Source of the DNA: Polaribacter atrinae | GTDB taxonomy: Bacteria > Bacteroidota > Bacteroidia > Flavobacteriales > Flavobacteriaceae | Reading direction: 5' to 3' | DNA length: 64,000 nucleotides | NCBI RefSeq assembly: GCF_038023995.1 | Contig: NZ_CP150660.1 | Span: 3,842,501-3,906,500, forward strand | Part shown: piece by piece, positions 40,616 through 49,601 of the stretch | Position numbering within the stretch: the first letter of the stretch is position 1 | Layout: each line of letters begins with the position of its first letter | Notes under the pieces: generated by a model | What the model was told of the DNA's origin: nothing | The model's input: the letters and a program-made list of their open reading frames with translations, nothing else | Database searches by the model: none | Position numbers and translations under genes: made by a program

Positions 40616-42561
40616 GGTTTATAGAATTTTAAAATCAAAATTTCTAATAGCAAAGATACAATTGCCAACGATAAAAACCATTTCCAAAGCCAATGAACTT
40701 TATTTTTTTTGTTGATTTTTTTAAAAACGTCTGCAACTGAATTAGAAACTGTAATGTTTTTGTTGGTTTCTTTGAGTTCGTTTAAATCAAGAAAGTTTAA
40801 CAAACTTTCTTCTTTAGCATAATTGAAAGCGATTTTTTGAATTGTGTCCGCATCTTTTATGATGTTATAAAAGCCAGATTTTAATGGTTGTTCTTTTGTA
40901 GTAATACTTACTTTGTTTTGAAATTTCTGTTGTAAAGGAATGAAAGAATTTTCGGAATTCGAAATTTTTAAAACCTTATCTTTTTCAGTATTTATTTCGA
41001 TGTCAATAATGTTTTCTGATGCAATTCTATAGAATAATTTTGGGTGTTTAAAACTGAGTTTTCCGAAGTTGTAAAATACAGGAACGATTAAAGGAGAATT
41101 GATGAAATTACTATTTTTTATATCTAAGGAACTTGAAATCCAAAAGACCTTATTTTCTCTATTTTTAATTTCAGAAATGAAAGAAGTGCCATTTTCAAAA
41201 GCTACAATTGTACTTGTGTTATTTGAAGTGATAGGATAATAGTGTTGCACTGTTGGATATTGAAAGTTAGTCACTTTTTTTGAAAACACATTTTGAAAAA
41301 GAGGGTGATTGAAATTGATATTTGTAATTTTTAAAGTGTCTATTTTTTTAGGTTGAATTTTCCTTAAATTTAAGTTTTTAAACAAAGAATTATAAGCTTT
41401 TAAATTCAAATTTTTATGTGGGATAATTACAAGGATTCCTCCGTTTTTAGAAAATTCAATAATTTTTTTTGATAAGATTTCAGAAATATTTTCTACTTCA
41501 TTTAGTATGATTAATTGCTGTTTTAAAATAGAATTATAATTGGTGTTTTGAACCGTAGATTCTGTTAGGTTAAATTCGTTTTTGGTATAAATTTTAGCAA
41601 GAAAATTAGCCTTGTTTCCAATCGATAAAACATTGATTTTTTGATCGTTTTTTAGAGTAAAAAAAAACACGTTATCAAAGGCGAAAGTATCACTGAAATT
41701 AAGTGCTATTTTTCCATTAAATTCTGGTAGATTTTGAATTTTAAATTGAATGGTTTCTAGGGTGTCTTTTTTAAAAGAGGAGGAGAGTTTGCTAATTAGT
41801 TTATTGTTGTTGTAAACAGCAATAGGAATGTTGCTTTTTGCTTCCCCTTGGTTTTTAATAAGAACATTGAGTGTAAAATTATTGGCATTAGAATTATTTA
41901 CAAAAACACTGTCTATAGAAATGTTGTTTTTTATAACAGATTCTAGTTTTATGGCCGAAAAAGGGGGTGTTACATTTGTAAACTCGTTTTTGTAAGTGTT
42001 TTGTAAATCAGATATTAATACGGTGTTATTTGAAGTGTTTGTTTTGTTTTTTGTTTTGGAGTCGAATTTTAATAAAATGGTAGCTAAATCTATTTTTTTT
42101 GAAGTTTCTTTAACTTGTAATAAGATGTTTTTTAGTTCTTTCTTATCTATTCTATCGTAGAAATTAGAATTTGTTTGCAGCGAATATACATCTTTTTCTG
42201 ATGCGTTTTCTATAATTTCTTGGGCTGCTATTTGTAATAAGTTTCCTTTTATACCCTTTGTGTTTGTACTTAAAGAGTTGTCTAGATAGATGAAATTATG
42301 TTGTGTTTGACTTGCTGTTTTATTGCTGAAATAAGGCTGAGAAAAAGCAACAATAATAGCTGTAAGTAAAAGCATTCTTGTACTAAGTATTAACCATTTT
42401 TTTATGCGTGAACTTTTACGTGTTTGTTGTGCTAATTTTTGTAAAAATGCTACGTTTGTAAAAGGGACTTTTATGAATTTTTGTAGTTGAAAAAGATGCA
42501 CTATAATCGGGATGATTAACAGTGTTAAAAAGTATAATATTTCTGGGTTTTTAAATTGCAT
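40612..42561 (-). CDS. BatA-domain / aerotolerance membrane protein
   Basis: 649 aa. It begins with the BatA N-terminal domain (FKNPEILYFLTLLIIPIIVHLFQLQKFIKVPFTNVAFLQKL, then a second membrane helix), followed by a long periplasmic or extracellular stretch and a C-terminal membrane helix (WLWKWFLSLAIVSLLLEILIL). Sometimes linked to MoxR/VWA aerotolerance complexes in Bacteroidota. Overlaps the dihydroorotase-like gene by 4 bp. Confidence 0.88.
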   Translation of the reverse strand: MQFKNPEILYFLTLLIIPIIVHLFQLQKFIKVPFTNVAFLQKLAQQTRKSSRIKKWLILSTRMLLLTAIIVAFSQPYFSNKTASQTQHNFIYLDNSLSTNTKGIKGNLLQIAAQEIIENASEKDVYSLQTNSNFYDRIDKKELKNILLQVKETSKKIDLATILLKFDSKTKNKTNTSNNTVLISDLQNTYKNEFTNVTPPFSAIKLESVIKNNISIDSVFVNNSNANNFTLNVLIKNQGEAKSNIPIAVYNNNKLISKLSSSFKKDTLETIQFKIQNLPEFNGKIALNFSDTFAFDNVFFFTLKNDQKINVLSIGNKANFLAKIYTKNEFNLTESTVQNTNYNSILKQQLIILNEVENISEILSKKIIEFSKNGGILVIIPHKNLNLKAYNSLFKNLNLRKIQPKKIDTLKITNINFNHPLFQNVFSKKVTNFQYPTVQHYYPITSNNTSTIVAFENGTSFISEIKNRENKVFWISSSLDIKNSNFINSPLIVPVFYNFGKLSFKHPKLFYRIASENIIDIEINTEKDKVLKISNSENSFIPLQQKFQNKVSITTKEQPLKSGFYNIIKDADTIQKIAFNYAKEESLLNFLDLNELKETNKNITVSNSVADVFKKINKKNKVHWLWKWFLSLAIVSLLLEILILKFYKP

Positions 42562-42760
42562 TTATGGTAATTAGATGTGATTTAAAAATAATTAAATTTA
42601 TAAAATAACGTTAGAGATGTGTAAGATAATCTTTTGAAATTAAACCACAATATTAGCCTTTAATTCGAAAATAAAAATAGCAAGTTAAGGGATGAAAAGG
42701 AACGTTGAATTAGAAGTGAATTACAGTTTTATTTGTCCTTTTTTTTAAGGTTAAAGGCTT

Positions 42761-43525
42761 TTAAAATTTTTCAAAAACCCCTAAACCAAATAATGCAAAA
42801 TCATATTTTACAGGATCATTTTTGTCTAATTTTCGTAAGTTGGTATCTAATTCAGAAAGAGCTTTCCAGTCGTTTTGTTTTCTTAAAAGTAGTTTTAATT
42901 TTCGAGCAACATTACCAGAATGTACATCTAATGGACATGATAAATTTGATGGTTTGTGGGTTTTCCAAATGCCGAAATCTACCCCTTTATTATCGTTTCT
43001 AACCATCCATCTTAAGAACATATTTATCCTTTTTGCAGCCGAATTTTTTAGAGGATCTGAGATGTGCTTTTGAGTTCTTTGTTGATGATCAACTTCAAAA
43101 AAAACTTGTTTTAAATGATGAATTGCATGCTTATAATCGGTCTGTTTTTCATCAACCAATAACACTTTTTCTAATCCCTGGTGATGCGTATAAATATGAT
43201 TTAAAGACGTTATAAATTGTTTTAAATCGATTGCATTAAAAGTTCTGTGCACAAAATTATCAAGAGATTTTAAATCATTTTCTTGATGATTCATCACAAA
43301 ATCAAAAGGAGAATTATCAAAAAGATCCATCATTTTAATGGCATTTTTAATAATCATAGTTCGATTTCCCCAAGAAATAGTTGCTGTTAAAAAGCCTGCA
43401 ATTTCAATATCTTCCTTTTTTGTGAATAAATGGGGGATCTGAATTGGATCAGATTCAATAAAATTAGGAGTGTTATATAGCGTTACTTTCTCGTCTAAAA
43501 ACTCTTTTAATTCAGATTTTTTCAT
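42761..43525 (-). CDS. TIGR02757 family protein
   Basis: 254 aa. ELKEFLDEKVTLYNTPNFIESDPIQIPHLFTKKEDIEIAGFLTATISWGNRTMIIKNA and RWMVRNDNKGVDFGIWKTHKPSNLSCPLDVHSGNVARKLKLL are the hallmark segments of this conserved Bacteroidota family. It resembles DNA-glycosylase-type HhH proteins, but no function is known. Confidence 0.9.
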   Translation of the reverse strand: MKKSELKEFLDEKVTLYNTPNFIESDPIQIPHLFTKKEDIEIAGFLTATISWGNRTMIIKNAIKMMDLFDNSPFDFVMNHQENDLKSLDNFVHRTFNAIDLKQFITSLNHIYTHHQGLEKVLLVDEKQTDYKHAIHHLKQVFFEVDHQQRTQKHISDPLKNSAAKRINMFLRWMVRNDNKGVDFGIWKTHKPSNLSCPLDVHSGNVARKLKLLLRKQNDWKALSELDTNLRKLDKNDPVKYDFALFGLGVFEKF

Positions 43526-43531
43526 AATTAT

Positions 43532-44077
43532 CTATTCGAATAAAAAACTCATTAAAAATAAAAAACCATTATAACTTCCATGGAGTAGCATTGCCCATAA
43601 TAAGCCAAATTTAACCCTTATATAACCAAAATAACCACCAACTAATAATTGAGGTAAGATTAAAATAGGAGAGAGTAATAGTACGTTTGTGGTGATTTCA
43701 AAATTTGTAATATGTACAAAACCAAAAATCAATGTAAAAATATAGAAAGCATATTTAAACGATTTTGGTTTTACGAATATCGTTATTGGAGCTCTAAATA
43801 AAGTTTCTTCTAAGATAGGAGTAAGAATAGAGCCCAATAATAAAATTTGAATAAAAGACATGTCTTTAAACATTTCTTCTAGTTTATGGGTTTCAAAATC
43901 TACAAGTTGTAGTTCTTGAAGCACACTGAATATTGGTGTTATTATAATACTAGTAATGATACTAATAATAAAGAGGTGAAAGAGAATTTTAATACGATAG
44001 CCAGTATTCTTATTGGGATCTATGCCTGGTACTGGGTTTTTTAAATAAGTAATTACATTATTAAAGGTTTCTTTCAT
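43532..44077 (-). CDS. CPBP family intramembrane protease
   Basis: 181 aa with about five membrane segments. ILTPILEETLFRAPI holds the E-E-x-x-x-R motif, IFGFVHITNF the F-x-x-x-H motif, and WAMLLHGSYNGF the second histidine, all essential in CPBP/Rce1-type proteases. Six bases from the TIGR02757 gene. Confidence 0.92.
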   Translation of the reverse strand: MKETFNNVITYLKNPVPGIDPNKNTGYRIKILFHLFIISIITSIIITPIFSVLQELQLVDFETHKLEEMFKDMSFIQILLLGSILTPILEETLFRAPITIFVKPKSFKYAFYIFTLIFGFVHITNFEITTNVLLLSPILILPQLLVGGYFGYIRVKFGLLWAMLLHGSYNGFLFLMSFLFE

Positions 44078-44122
44078 TATCTAGGTTTATTTATAAGTAG
44101 TATTAAACTTAGAAATGTTACA

Positions 44123-44785
44123 CTATTCTATAATTTTACCGTCAATCATAGTTAATTTTCTATCTGCCATATTTGCTAATTCTTCATTATGTGTAATAAT
44201 TACAAAGGTTTGTCCAAATTCATCACGCAATTTAAAGAACAATTCATGTAGGTTTTTAGCAGATTCAGTATCTAGATTTCCACTAGGTTCATCCGCTAAT
44301 ATAACGGATGGATTGTTAATTAATGCTCTGGCAACGGCTACTCTTTGTTGTTCTCCTCCAGAAAGTTCATTGGGTTTGTGGCTTACTCTATGAGATAAAC
44401 CTAAAAAAGTAAGTATTTCTTTAGCTCTTGTTTCTGTTTCTTGTTTTGTTTTTTTCGCTATAAAAGCAGGGATACAAACATTTTCTAATGCTGTAAACTC
44501 TGGCAATAATTGATGAAATTGAAAAATAAAGCCAATATGCTGGTTTCTAAAAGAAGAAAGTTTTTTGTCTGCGAGGTTTTTTAGTGAAACGTTATTTAGT
44601 TTCAACTCGTAATTTTGGTCTTTTTGTGGTTTGTCTAAGGTGCCTAAAATTTGAAGTAAGGTTGTTTTTCCTGCTCCAGATGGACCAACAATAGCAACGA
44701 TTTCTCCTTTTTTAATGTGTAAATCTACTCCTTTTAAAACTTCTACATCCCCATAATATTTGTGAATGTTTTTACCTATTATCAT
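44123..44785 (-). CDS. LolD-like ABC transporter ATP-binding protein
   Basis: 220 aa. Walker [11 protein letters not shown]-loop [12 protein letters not shown], signature [16 protein letters not shown], Walker [13 protein letters not shown] and the switch histidine in VIITHNEE. The length, absence of a fused permease and the PSGNLD pattern fit LolD/MacB-type ATPases handling lipoproteins or efflux. Its membrane partner is not in the window. Confidence 0.9.
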   Translation of the reverse strand: MIIGKNIHKYYGDVEVLKGVDLHIKKGEIVAIVGPSGAGKTTLLQILGTLDKPQKDQNYELKLNNVSLKNLADKKLSSFRNQHIGFIFQFHQLLPEFTALENVCIPAFIAKKTKQETETRAKEILTFLGLSHRVSHKPNELSGGEQQRVAVARALINNPSVILADEPSGNLDTESAKNLHELFFKLRDEFGQTFVIITHNEELANMADRKLTMIDGKIIE

Positions 44786-44839
44786 ACCTCTAACTTTGTA
44801 ACGAATGTATAAAAAAGACTTTAATTATTGATCATAAAA

Positions 44840-44874
44840 AAACGGATATCCTTATAGATGAAGAATATCCGTTT
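44840..44874 (-). terminator. intrinsic terminator after DUF5916 gene
   Basis: Stem AAACGGATAT/ATATCCGTTT, T-run on the minus strand, about 105 bp past the stop codon. Confidence 0.75.
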
Positions 44875-44979
44875 ATTATAGAACCGAGATTTATAATATA
44901 TTTTGTCTTTCTTTAATACTAAAATGTCTATTCGAGTAATTTTGAGAGATAAAAAAAGCATCGAGAACTATTTAAGAAG

Positions 44980-47403
44980 TTAAAATATATTTTTCAATTT
45001 ATTATAATCAATAAAATAAACGATTCTTAAAGAAAATGTATGTCTTTGAGATTGCTCAAATAAATTGTCTAAATTTTTACTGAAATTTAAATCTGCATTT
45101 GTGTCTTCATTAAATATAGCATTTCTGTAAAAAGCAATTAACTGACTTCCTGGGGCAAATTGCCAAATGTAATTTAAGTCTAAATTCCAACTGTTAAAGT
45201 TCACATCTTGACTTGTGTAGGTGGTGTTTGGGTCTAGACCTCCATTAGTGTTTAGGTTGTAATAATTGTTATAGTTCACAGCGCCCCAATAATGTCTAAA
45301 GCTAAGTGATAAAGAAGAATTGGTGCTAAAACTATATTTACCAGCAATGGTGTTGGTGTAATTTTTTCGATCTCTTTTTCCGAAGATAATATTTGTGTTT
45401 ACTTCATCTACAAAACCTAAATCATTATCCGTTTTATTGTAATTTAATTGATATTGTAAAGAAAACTGATTTGTAAATCGATAACGAGGCGCAATACTAA
45501 AGCCATAAGCAGCTTTGTTGTAGTTGTTGTAACCAGAATAATAGATATCAGAATTTATTTCTAATTTTTTTTGAGAGTTGGTAGAAATCCAAATGTTTAT
45601 ATTTTTCCGTTCTGGTTGTAAGAAATAAATACCACTTGTAGATCCTTGTCTCGGCTCAAAATAATCTTTTTCTTTGGTACTGTAATTTAGGTTTCCTCCA
45701 TAAGTAAAACGTTTTCTTGTTTGAGCTTCAAATCCTGCGCTAGCATTGTAACCTGTGTAAATACCAGAAAAATGCTGAAAATTTACATTATTATAATAGT
45801 AAAAATTATACCAGTTGTAATTTTTAGTAGGTTGTAGTGTGCGCCAACCTATACTACCATAAATAGATTGTTGGTTGTTAGTAAAAAGAATCCCTAAATC
45901 ATTTGGGTTAAAATCTTTATTTTCAAAATTATAACCTAGTTCCCAATTCCAGTGGTCAGAATTATACCCAAAACTATTGTCAAACGTATAACCAGTGTTT
46001 GGGTTGTTAATGTCATCAGAAATGTTACTCATTTTAACAGAGCCATCTACATTGTATTTACTGTCTTTTGTTTCTATATGCCAATCAAGAGCTGTTACAT
46101 TAGCATCTCTAAACTTGCCATCTCTAGTAACATTTGTATTGATTAATGTTACCGTAGAATTCTGATTAAACTGTTGGTCTAAAACTAAAATATTATAATT
46201 TGTAAAAGGCGCTATTACTTCTTTTCTGGTGTCTCCTGTTGTATTGTTTTTAATAGTTGCTTCTGTTTTTTCTGTAATGGCATTAAAAAAACCAATCCCC
46301 AAACCGTTTTTGGTTCTTCCAGAAACTTTAATGGCATTTAACATGTTTATTTTACTTGGGTAATCTGTAATTTCTTCATCCGAAGTTAGAGTGCTTTCTA
46401 CGTTAAATTGATCTATTGGATCACTACCTATTCTTCTAGAGTAAAAAAGATTGGCTTTGTTAAATAGTTCTATTCCCTCTGTAAAAAATTGTCTTTGTTC
46501 TGTAAATTGTTGTTCAAAAGGACCTAAATTTAATTCAACATCATCAAAACCAACCTGACTAAAATCTGGAATTAGAGTAGCATCTAATGTAAAATTTTCT
46601 GTTAAACCATATTTAATGTCCATACCAACACTCCAATCGTAGGCGGTATGTCCTTCAAAAGTATTGGCTGTTGCAGATGCGTAAGGATAGAAATTTAATC
46701 TGGTAGGAGGTTTAATGTCTCTAAAATCTTCAATTAATCCATCATATTGTGTCCATTTTCCAACAGCGTTGTCAATGTGAGTCCAAGTATGTTGTGCATT
46801 TAGTTTTTCTAATCTTCGGTGAAAATTAAATCCCCAAGATTGTACAGGTCTGTTTGCAAAACGAATTGCTCGGTATGGAATTTTCATTTCTACGGCCCAA
46901 CCTTTATCATTAATTTTTGCGGCACTCTCCCAAACAGCACTCCAATTAAAGTCTTCATCTCCGTTAGAAACTTTAGCATCACCTTGGTTTCCGGTAGTTT
47001 GAACTAGAAATTCAAAAGGATTTTGACCGTCGTCATTAGGGTTTATAGTAACCAAAAAGAAGTCTGCAATACTAAAATTATCTCTTGTTGCAAATTCTTG
47101 CGGAATGCCTTCTGGGTCGGGGTCATTCATTTGAGCAGAAATATAAATGGCATCATCATCATAAATAACTTTAACAGTTGTTTGATATTCTTCTGAAACT
47201 AATTTACCGTTGTTGGGTCTTAAATCAACAAAATTTGTACACACTTCTGCATCTCTCCAAGAATTATCTTCTAAAAAACCATCTATTTTTGGAGCTAATT
47301 TGACTCTTGTTGTTTTAATCTTTTTTCGATTTTCTTTTTGCTGAGCAATTAACTGATGTGATGATATTACTACGATTAGCAATAAAGTTATTTTTCTAAA
47401 CAT
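44980..47403 (-). CDS. DUF5916 protein with CBM9-like domain
   Basis: 807 aa from the ATG before the signal peptide (MFRKITLLLIVVISSHQLIA). N-terminal CBM9-like domain (PKIDGFLEDNSWRDAE, DDAIYISAQMND, WSAVWESAAKINDKGWAVEMKIPYRAIRF), then a DUF5916 beta-barrel-like region with many aromatic, asparagine-rich strands, ending in the outer-membrane signature FSLRIVYFIDYNKLKNIF. Predicted outer-membrane protein; hydrolase or binding role unknown. Confidence 0.9.
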   Translation of the reverse strand: MFRKITLLLIVVISSHQLIAQQKENRKKIKTTRVKLAPKIDGFLEDNSWRDAEVCTNFVDLRPNNGKLVSEEYQTTVKVIYDDDAIYISAQMNDPDPEGIPQEFATRDNFSIADFFLVTINPNDDGQNPFEFLVQTTGNQGDAKVSNGDEDFNWSAVWESAAKINDKGWAVEMKIPYRAIRFANRPVQSWGFNFHRRLEKLNAQHTWTHIDNAVGKWTQYDGLIEDFRDIKPPTRLNFYPYASATANTFEGHTAYDWSVGMDIKYGLTENFTLDATLIPDFSQVGFDDVELNLGPFEQQFTEQRQFFTEGIELFNKANLFYSRRIGSDPIDQFNVESTLTSDEEITDYPSKINMLNAIKVSGRTKNGLGIGFFNAITEKTEATIKNNTTGDTRKEVIAPFTNYNILVLDQQFNQNSTVTLINTNVTRDGKFRDANVTALDWHIETKDSKYNVDGSVKMSNISDDINNPNTGYTFDNSFGYNSDHWNWELGYNFENKDFNPNDLGILFTNNQQSIYGSIGWRTLQPTKNYNWYNFYYYNNVNFQHFSGIYTGYNASAGFEAQTRKRFTYGGNLNYSTKEKDYFEPRQGSTSGIYFLQPERKNINIWISTNSQKKLEINSDIYYSGYNNYNKAAYGFSIAPRYRFTNQFSLQYQLNYNKTDNDLGFVDEVNTNIIFGKRDRKNYTNTIAGKYSFSTNSSLSLSFRHYWGAVNYNNYYNLNTNGGLDPNTTYTSQDVNFNSWNLDLNYIWQFAPGSQLIAFYRNAIFNEDTNADLNFSKNLDNLFEQSQRHTFSLRIVYFIDYNKLKNIF

Positions 47404-47609
47404 ATAATTTTTGGTTGATTGTAGGTGCATTAAAAACGAATATTTCTAGCTTATTTTGATAGAATGGTTTTAAGTGTTCGTCATCATAAAGACGTGCATA
47501 GTGTTAAAGTGTTACACTTTTTGTTTATAAAATTTCTGTAGAAAATATAAAAAAAATGGCATTGACAAATTTTTAATAGAAACTATGCACCATTTTATAT
47601 ATGAATTTG

Positions 47610-47618
47610 TATTTTTGA
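47610..47618 (+). promoter_or_regulatory. promoter -7 element of sucC
   Basis: TATTTTTGA, a TAnnTTTG match, 22 nt before the ATG; TTGACA lies about 40 nt upstream at 47563. Confidence 0.45.
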
Positions 47619-47640
47619 ATCCGTTATTAAACATTTACAG

Positions 47641-48843
47641 ATGAACTTACACGAATATCAAGGAAAAGAAATATTAAACAGTTTTGGCGTTAGAATTCAA
47701 CGTGGAATTGTTGCAAGTACTCCTGCTGAGGCAGTTGAAGCTGCAAAAAAACTTACAGAAGAAACAGGAACAGGTTGGCATGTAATTAAAGCGCAAGTTC
47801 ACGCAGGTGGTCGTGGAAAAGGTGGTGGAGTTAAGTTAGCTAAAAACTTAGACCAAGTAAAAAGTATTTCTGATGATATTTTAGGAATGATGTTAGTTAC
47901 TCCTCAAACTTCTGCAGAAGGAAAATTAGTAAACCAAGTTTTAATCTGTGAGGATGTATATTATCCTGGAGATTCTGAACCAGATGAATATTATATGTCT
48001 GTTTTATTAAACAGAGCAACTGGTAAAAACATGATTATGTATTCTACAGAAGGTGGAATGGATATTGAAACTGTTGCAGAAGAAACTCCGCACTTAATTT
48101 TTACAGAAGAGATTGATCCTTTATTAGGAATCATGCCTTTTCAAGCACGTAAAGTAGCTTTTAACTTAGGTTTATCTGGTGTTGCTTTTAAAGAAATGAC
48201 AAAATTTGTTACTGCTCTTTATACTGCATATATTAAGTCTGATTCTGCGATGTTTGAAATTAACCCTGTGTTAAAAACATCTGATTCTAAAATTATGGCA
48301 GTTGATGCTAAAGTTTCTTTAGATGAAAATGCATTATATAGACATAAAGATTATGCAGCAATGCGTGATTTACGTGAAGAAAATCCAATTGAAGTTGAAG
48401 CTAAAGCTGCAGGTTTAAACTATGTAGATTTAGACGGAAATGTTGGTTGTATGGTAAACGGAGCTGGTTTAGCAATGGGAACTATGGATTTAATTAAAGA
48501 ATCTGGAGGAGAGCCTGCTAACTTTTTAGACGTTGGTGGTACTGCAGATGCAGCAAGAGTTGAAACTGCTTTTGGTATCATTTTAAAAGACCCAAATGTA
48601 AAAGCAATTTTAGTAAACATTTTTGGAGGTATTGTACGTTGTGACAGAGTTGCACAAGGTGTTGTAGATGCTTACAAAAGTATGGGAGACAAAATTACGG
48701 TACCAATTATTTGTAGATTACAAGGTACAAATGCTAAAGAAGCAAAAGAATTAATTGACAATTCTGGAATGGAAATTATTTCTGCTACAGAATTTCAAGA
48801 AGCTGCTGATAAAGTACAAGAAGTTTTAGAAGCTGCTAAATAA
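47641..48843 (+). CDS. sucC: succinate-CoA ligase beta subunit
   Basis: 400 aa, typical length. ATP-grasp start MNLHEYQGKEILNSFGV, IKAQVHAGGRGKGGGVKLAKN, EINPVLK, and the C-terminal CoA-ligase domain with FLDVGGTADAARVETAFG and VNIFGGIVRCDRVAQGV. Makes succinyl-CoA and ATP/GTP in the TCA cycle with SucD, which is not adjacent here. Confidence 0.98.
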   Translation: MNLHEYQGKEILNSFGVRIQRGIVASTPAEAVEAAKKLTEETGTGWHVIKAQVHAGGRGKGGGVKLAKNLDQVKSISDDILGMMLVTPQTSAEGKLVNQVLICEDVYYPGDSEPDEYYMSVLLNRATGKNMIMYSTEGGMDIETVAEETPHLIFTEEIDPLLGIMPFQARKVAFNLGLSGVAFKEMTKFVTALYTAYIKSDSAMFEINPVLKTSDSKIMAVDAKVSLDENALYRHKDYAAMRDLREENPIEVEAKAAGLNYVDLDGNVGCMVNGAGLAMGTMDLIKESGGEPANFLDVGGTADAARVETAFGIILKDPNVKAILVNIFGGIVRCDRVAQGVVDAYKSMGDKITVPIICRLQGTNAKEAKELIDNSGMEIISATEFQEAADKVQEVLEAAK

Positions 48844-48860
48844 GTAGTTTTATCAATATT

Positions 48861-48893
48861 AAAAACGCCTCATGAAAATGAGGCGTTTTTTTT
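48861..48893 (+). terminator. intrinsic terminator after sucC
   Basis: Stem AAAACGCCTCAT/ATGAGGCGTTTT with GAAA loop and T-run. Confidence 0.92.
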
Positions 48894-48935
48894 GTGATAA
48901 TATGTATATTTAAAAAAAAATATTATTTAAAAATT

Positions 48936-49502
48936 ATGAAAAAGATATTATGTATGCTGTTATTGTTTTCAATGCCATTAATAGCGCAAGAGGTACCAAA
49001 TTCAGTAGTATTTTGGAATTCTTTAAAAGAACATTGTGGTAAATCTTACCAAGGAACAATCGTTGCAGGAGGAAAAGAAGGAGATGGCTTTACTGGAGAG
49101 AAATTGGTAATGCATGTTCGTTCTTGTGAAGATGATATCATTAGAATTCCTTTTTTTGTTGGTGATGACAAATCTAGAACGTGGGTTTTTACAATGGATA
49201 AAGATAATTTGATTCAGTTAAAACACGATCATAGGCACAAAGATGGATCAGAATATGAGATTACACAATATGGAGGTATGAGTTCGAATGTTGGGTTGTT
49301 TAATCTTCAAGTTTTTCCTGCGGATAAACAAACAATAAATTTAATTCCTGCTGCTGCGACTAATGTTTGGTGGGTAACTTTAGATGCTACAAGTTTCACC
49401 TACAATTTAAGAAGAATAGGTTCTGATAGATATTTTTCTGTAAAGTTTGATATAACTAAAGAAATAGAAACTCCAACTGCTCCTTGGGGAAGTGAAGAGT
49501 AG
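48936..49502 (+). CDS. predicted secreted protein, unknown
   Basis: 188 aa from the ATG before the signal peptide (MKKILCMLLLFSMPLIAQ). The mature part has two conserved-looking cysteines (EHCGKSYQG, VRSCEDD), a DDKSRTWVFTMDKDN segment and a beta-rich C-terminus. It resembles a conserved secreted Bacteroidota protein of unknown function. The upstream ATG at 48894 overlaps the sucC terminator and is rejected. Confidence 0.75.
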   Translation: MKKILCMLLLFSMPLIAQEVPNSVVFWNSLKEHCGKSYQGTIVAGGKEGDGFTGEKLVMHVRSCEDDIIRIPFFVGDDKSRTWVFTMDKDNLIQLKHDHRHKDGSEYEITQYGGMSSNVGLFNLQVFPADKQTINLIPAAATNVWWVTLDATSFTYNLRRIGSDRYFSVKFDITKEIETPTAPWGSEE

Positions 49503-49528
49503 TCTTGTTTAAAGAGTAAATAAGTTAA

Positions 49529-49574
49529 AAAGCCTCACTTAAGTTGAAATCATTTCAGTTTAAGTGAGGCTTTA
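49529..49574. terminator. bidirectional terminator before P-type ATPase
   Basis: Long hairpin with arms AAAGCCTCACTTAA and TTAAGTGAGGCTTT; inner TTGAAAT/ATTTCA extends the stem. Confidence 0.85.
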
Positions 49575-49601
49575 TCTTGTTTTTATAAGTAATTACGATG
49601 C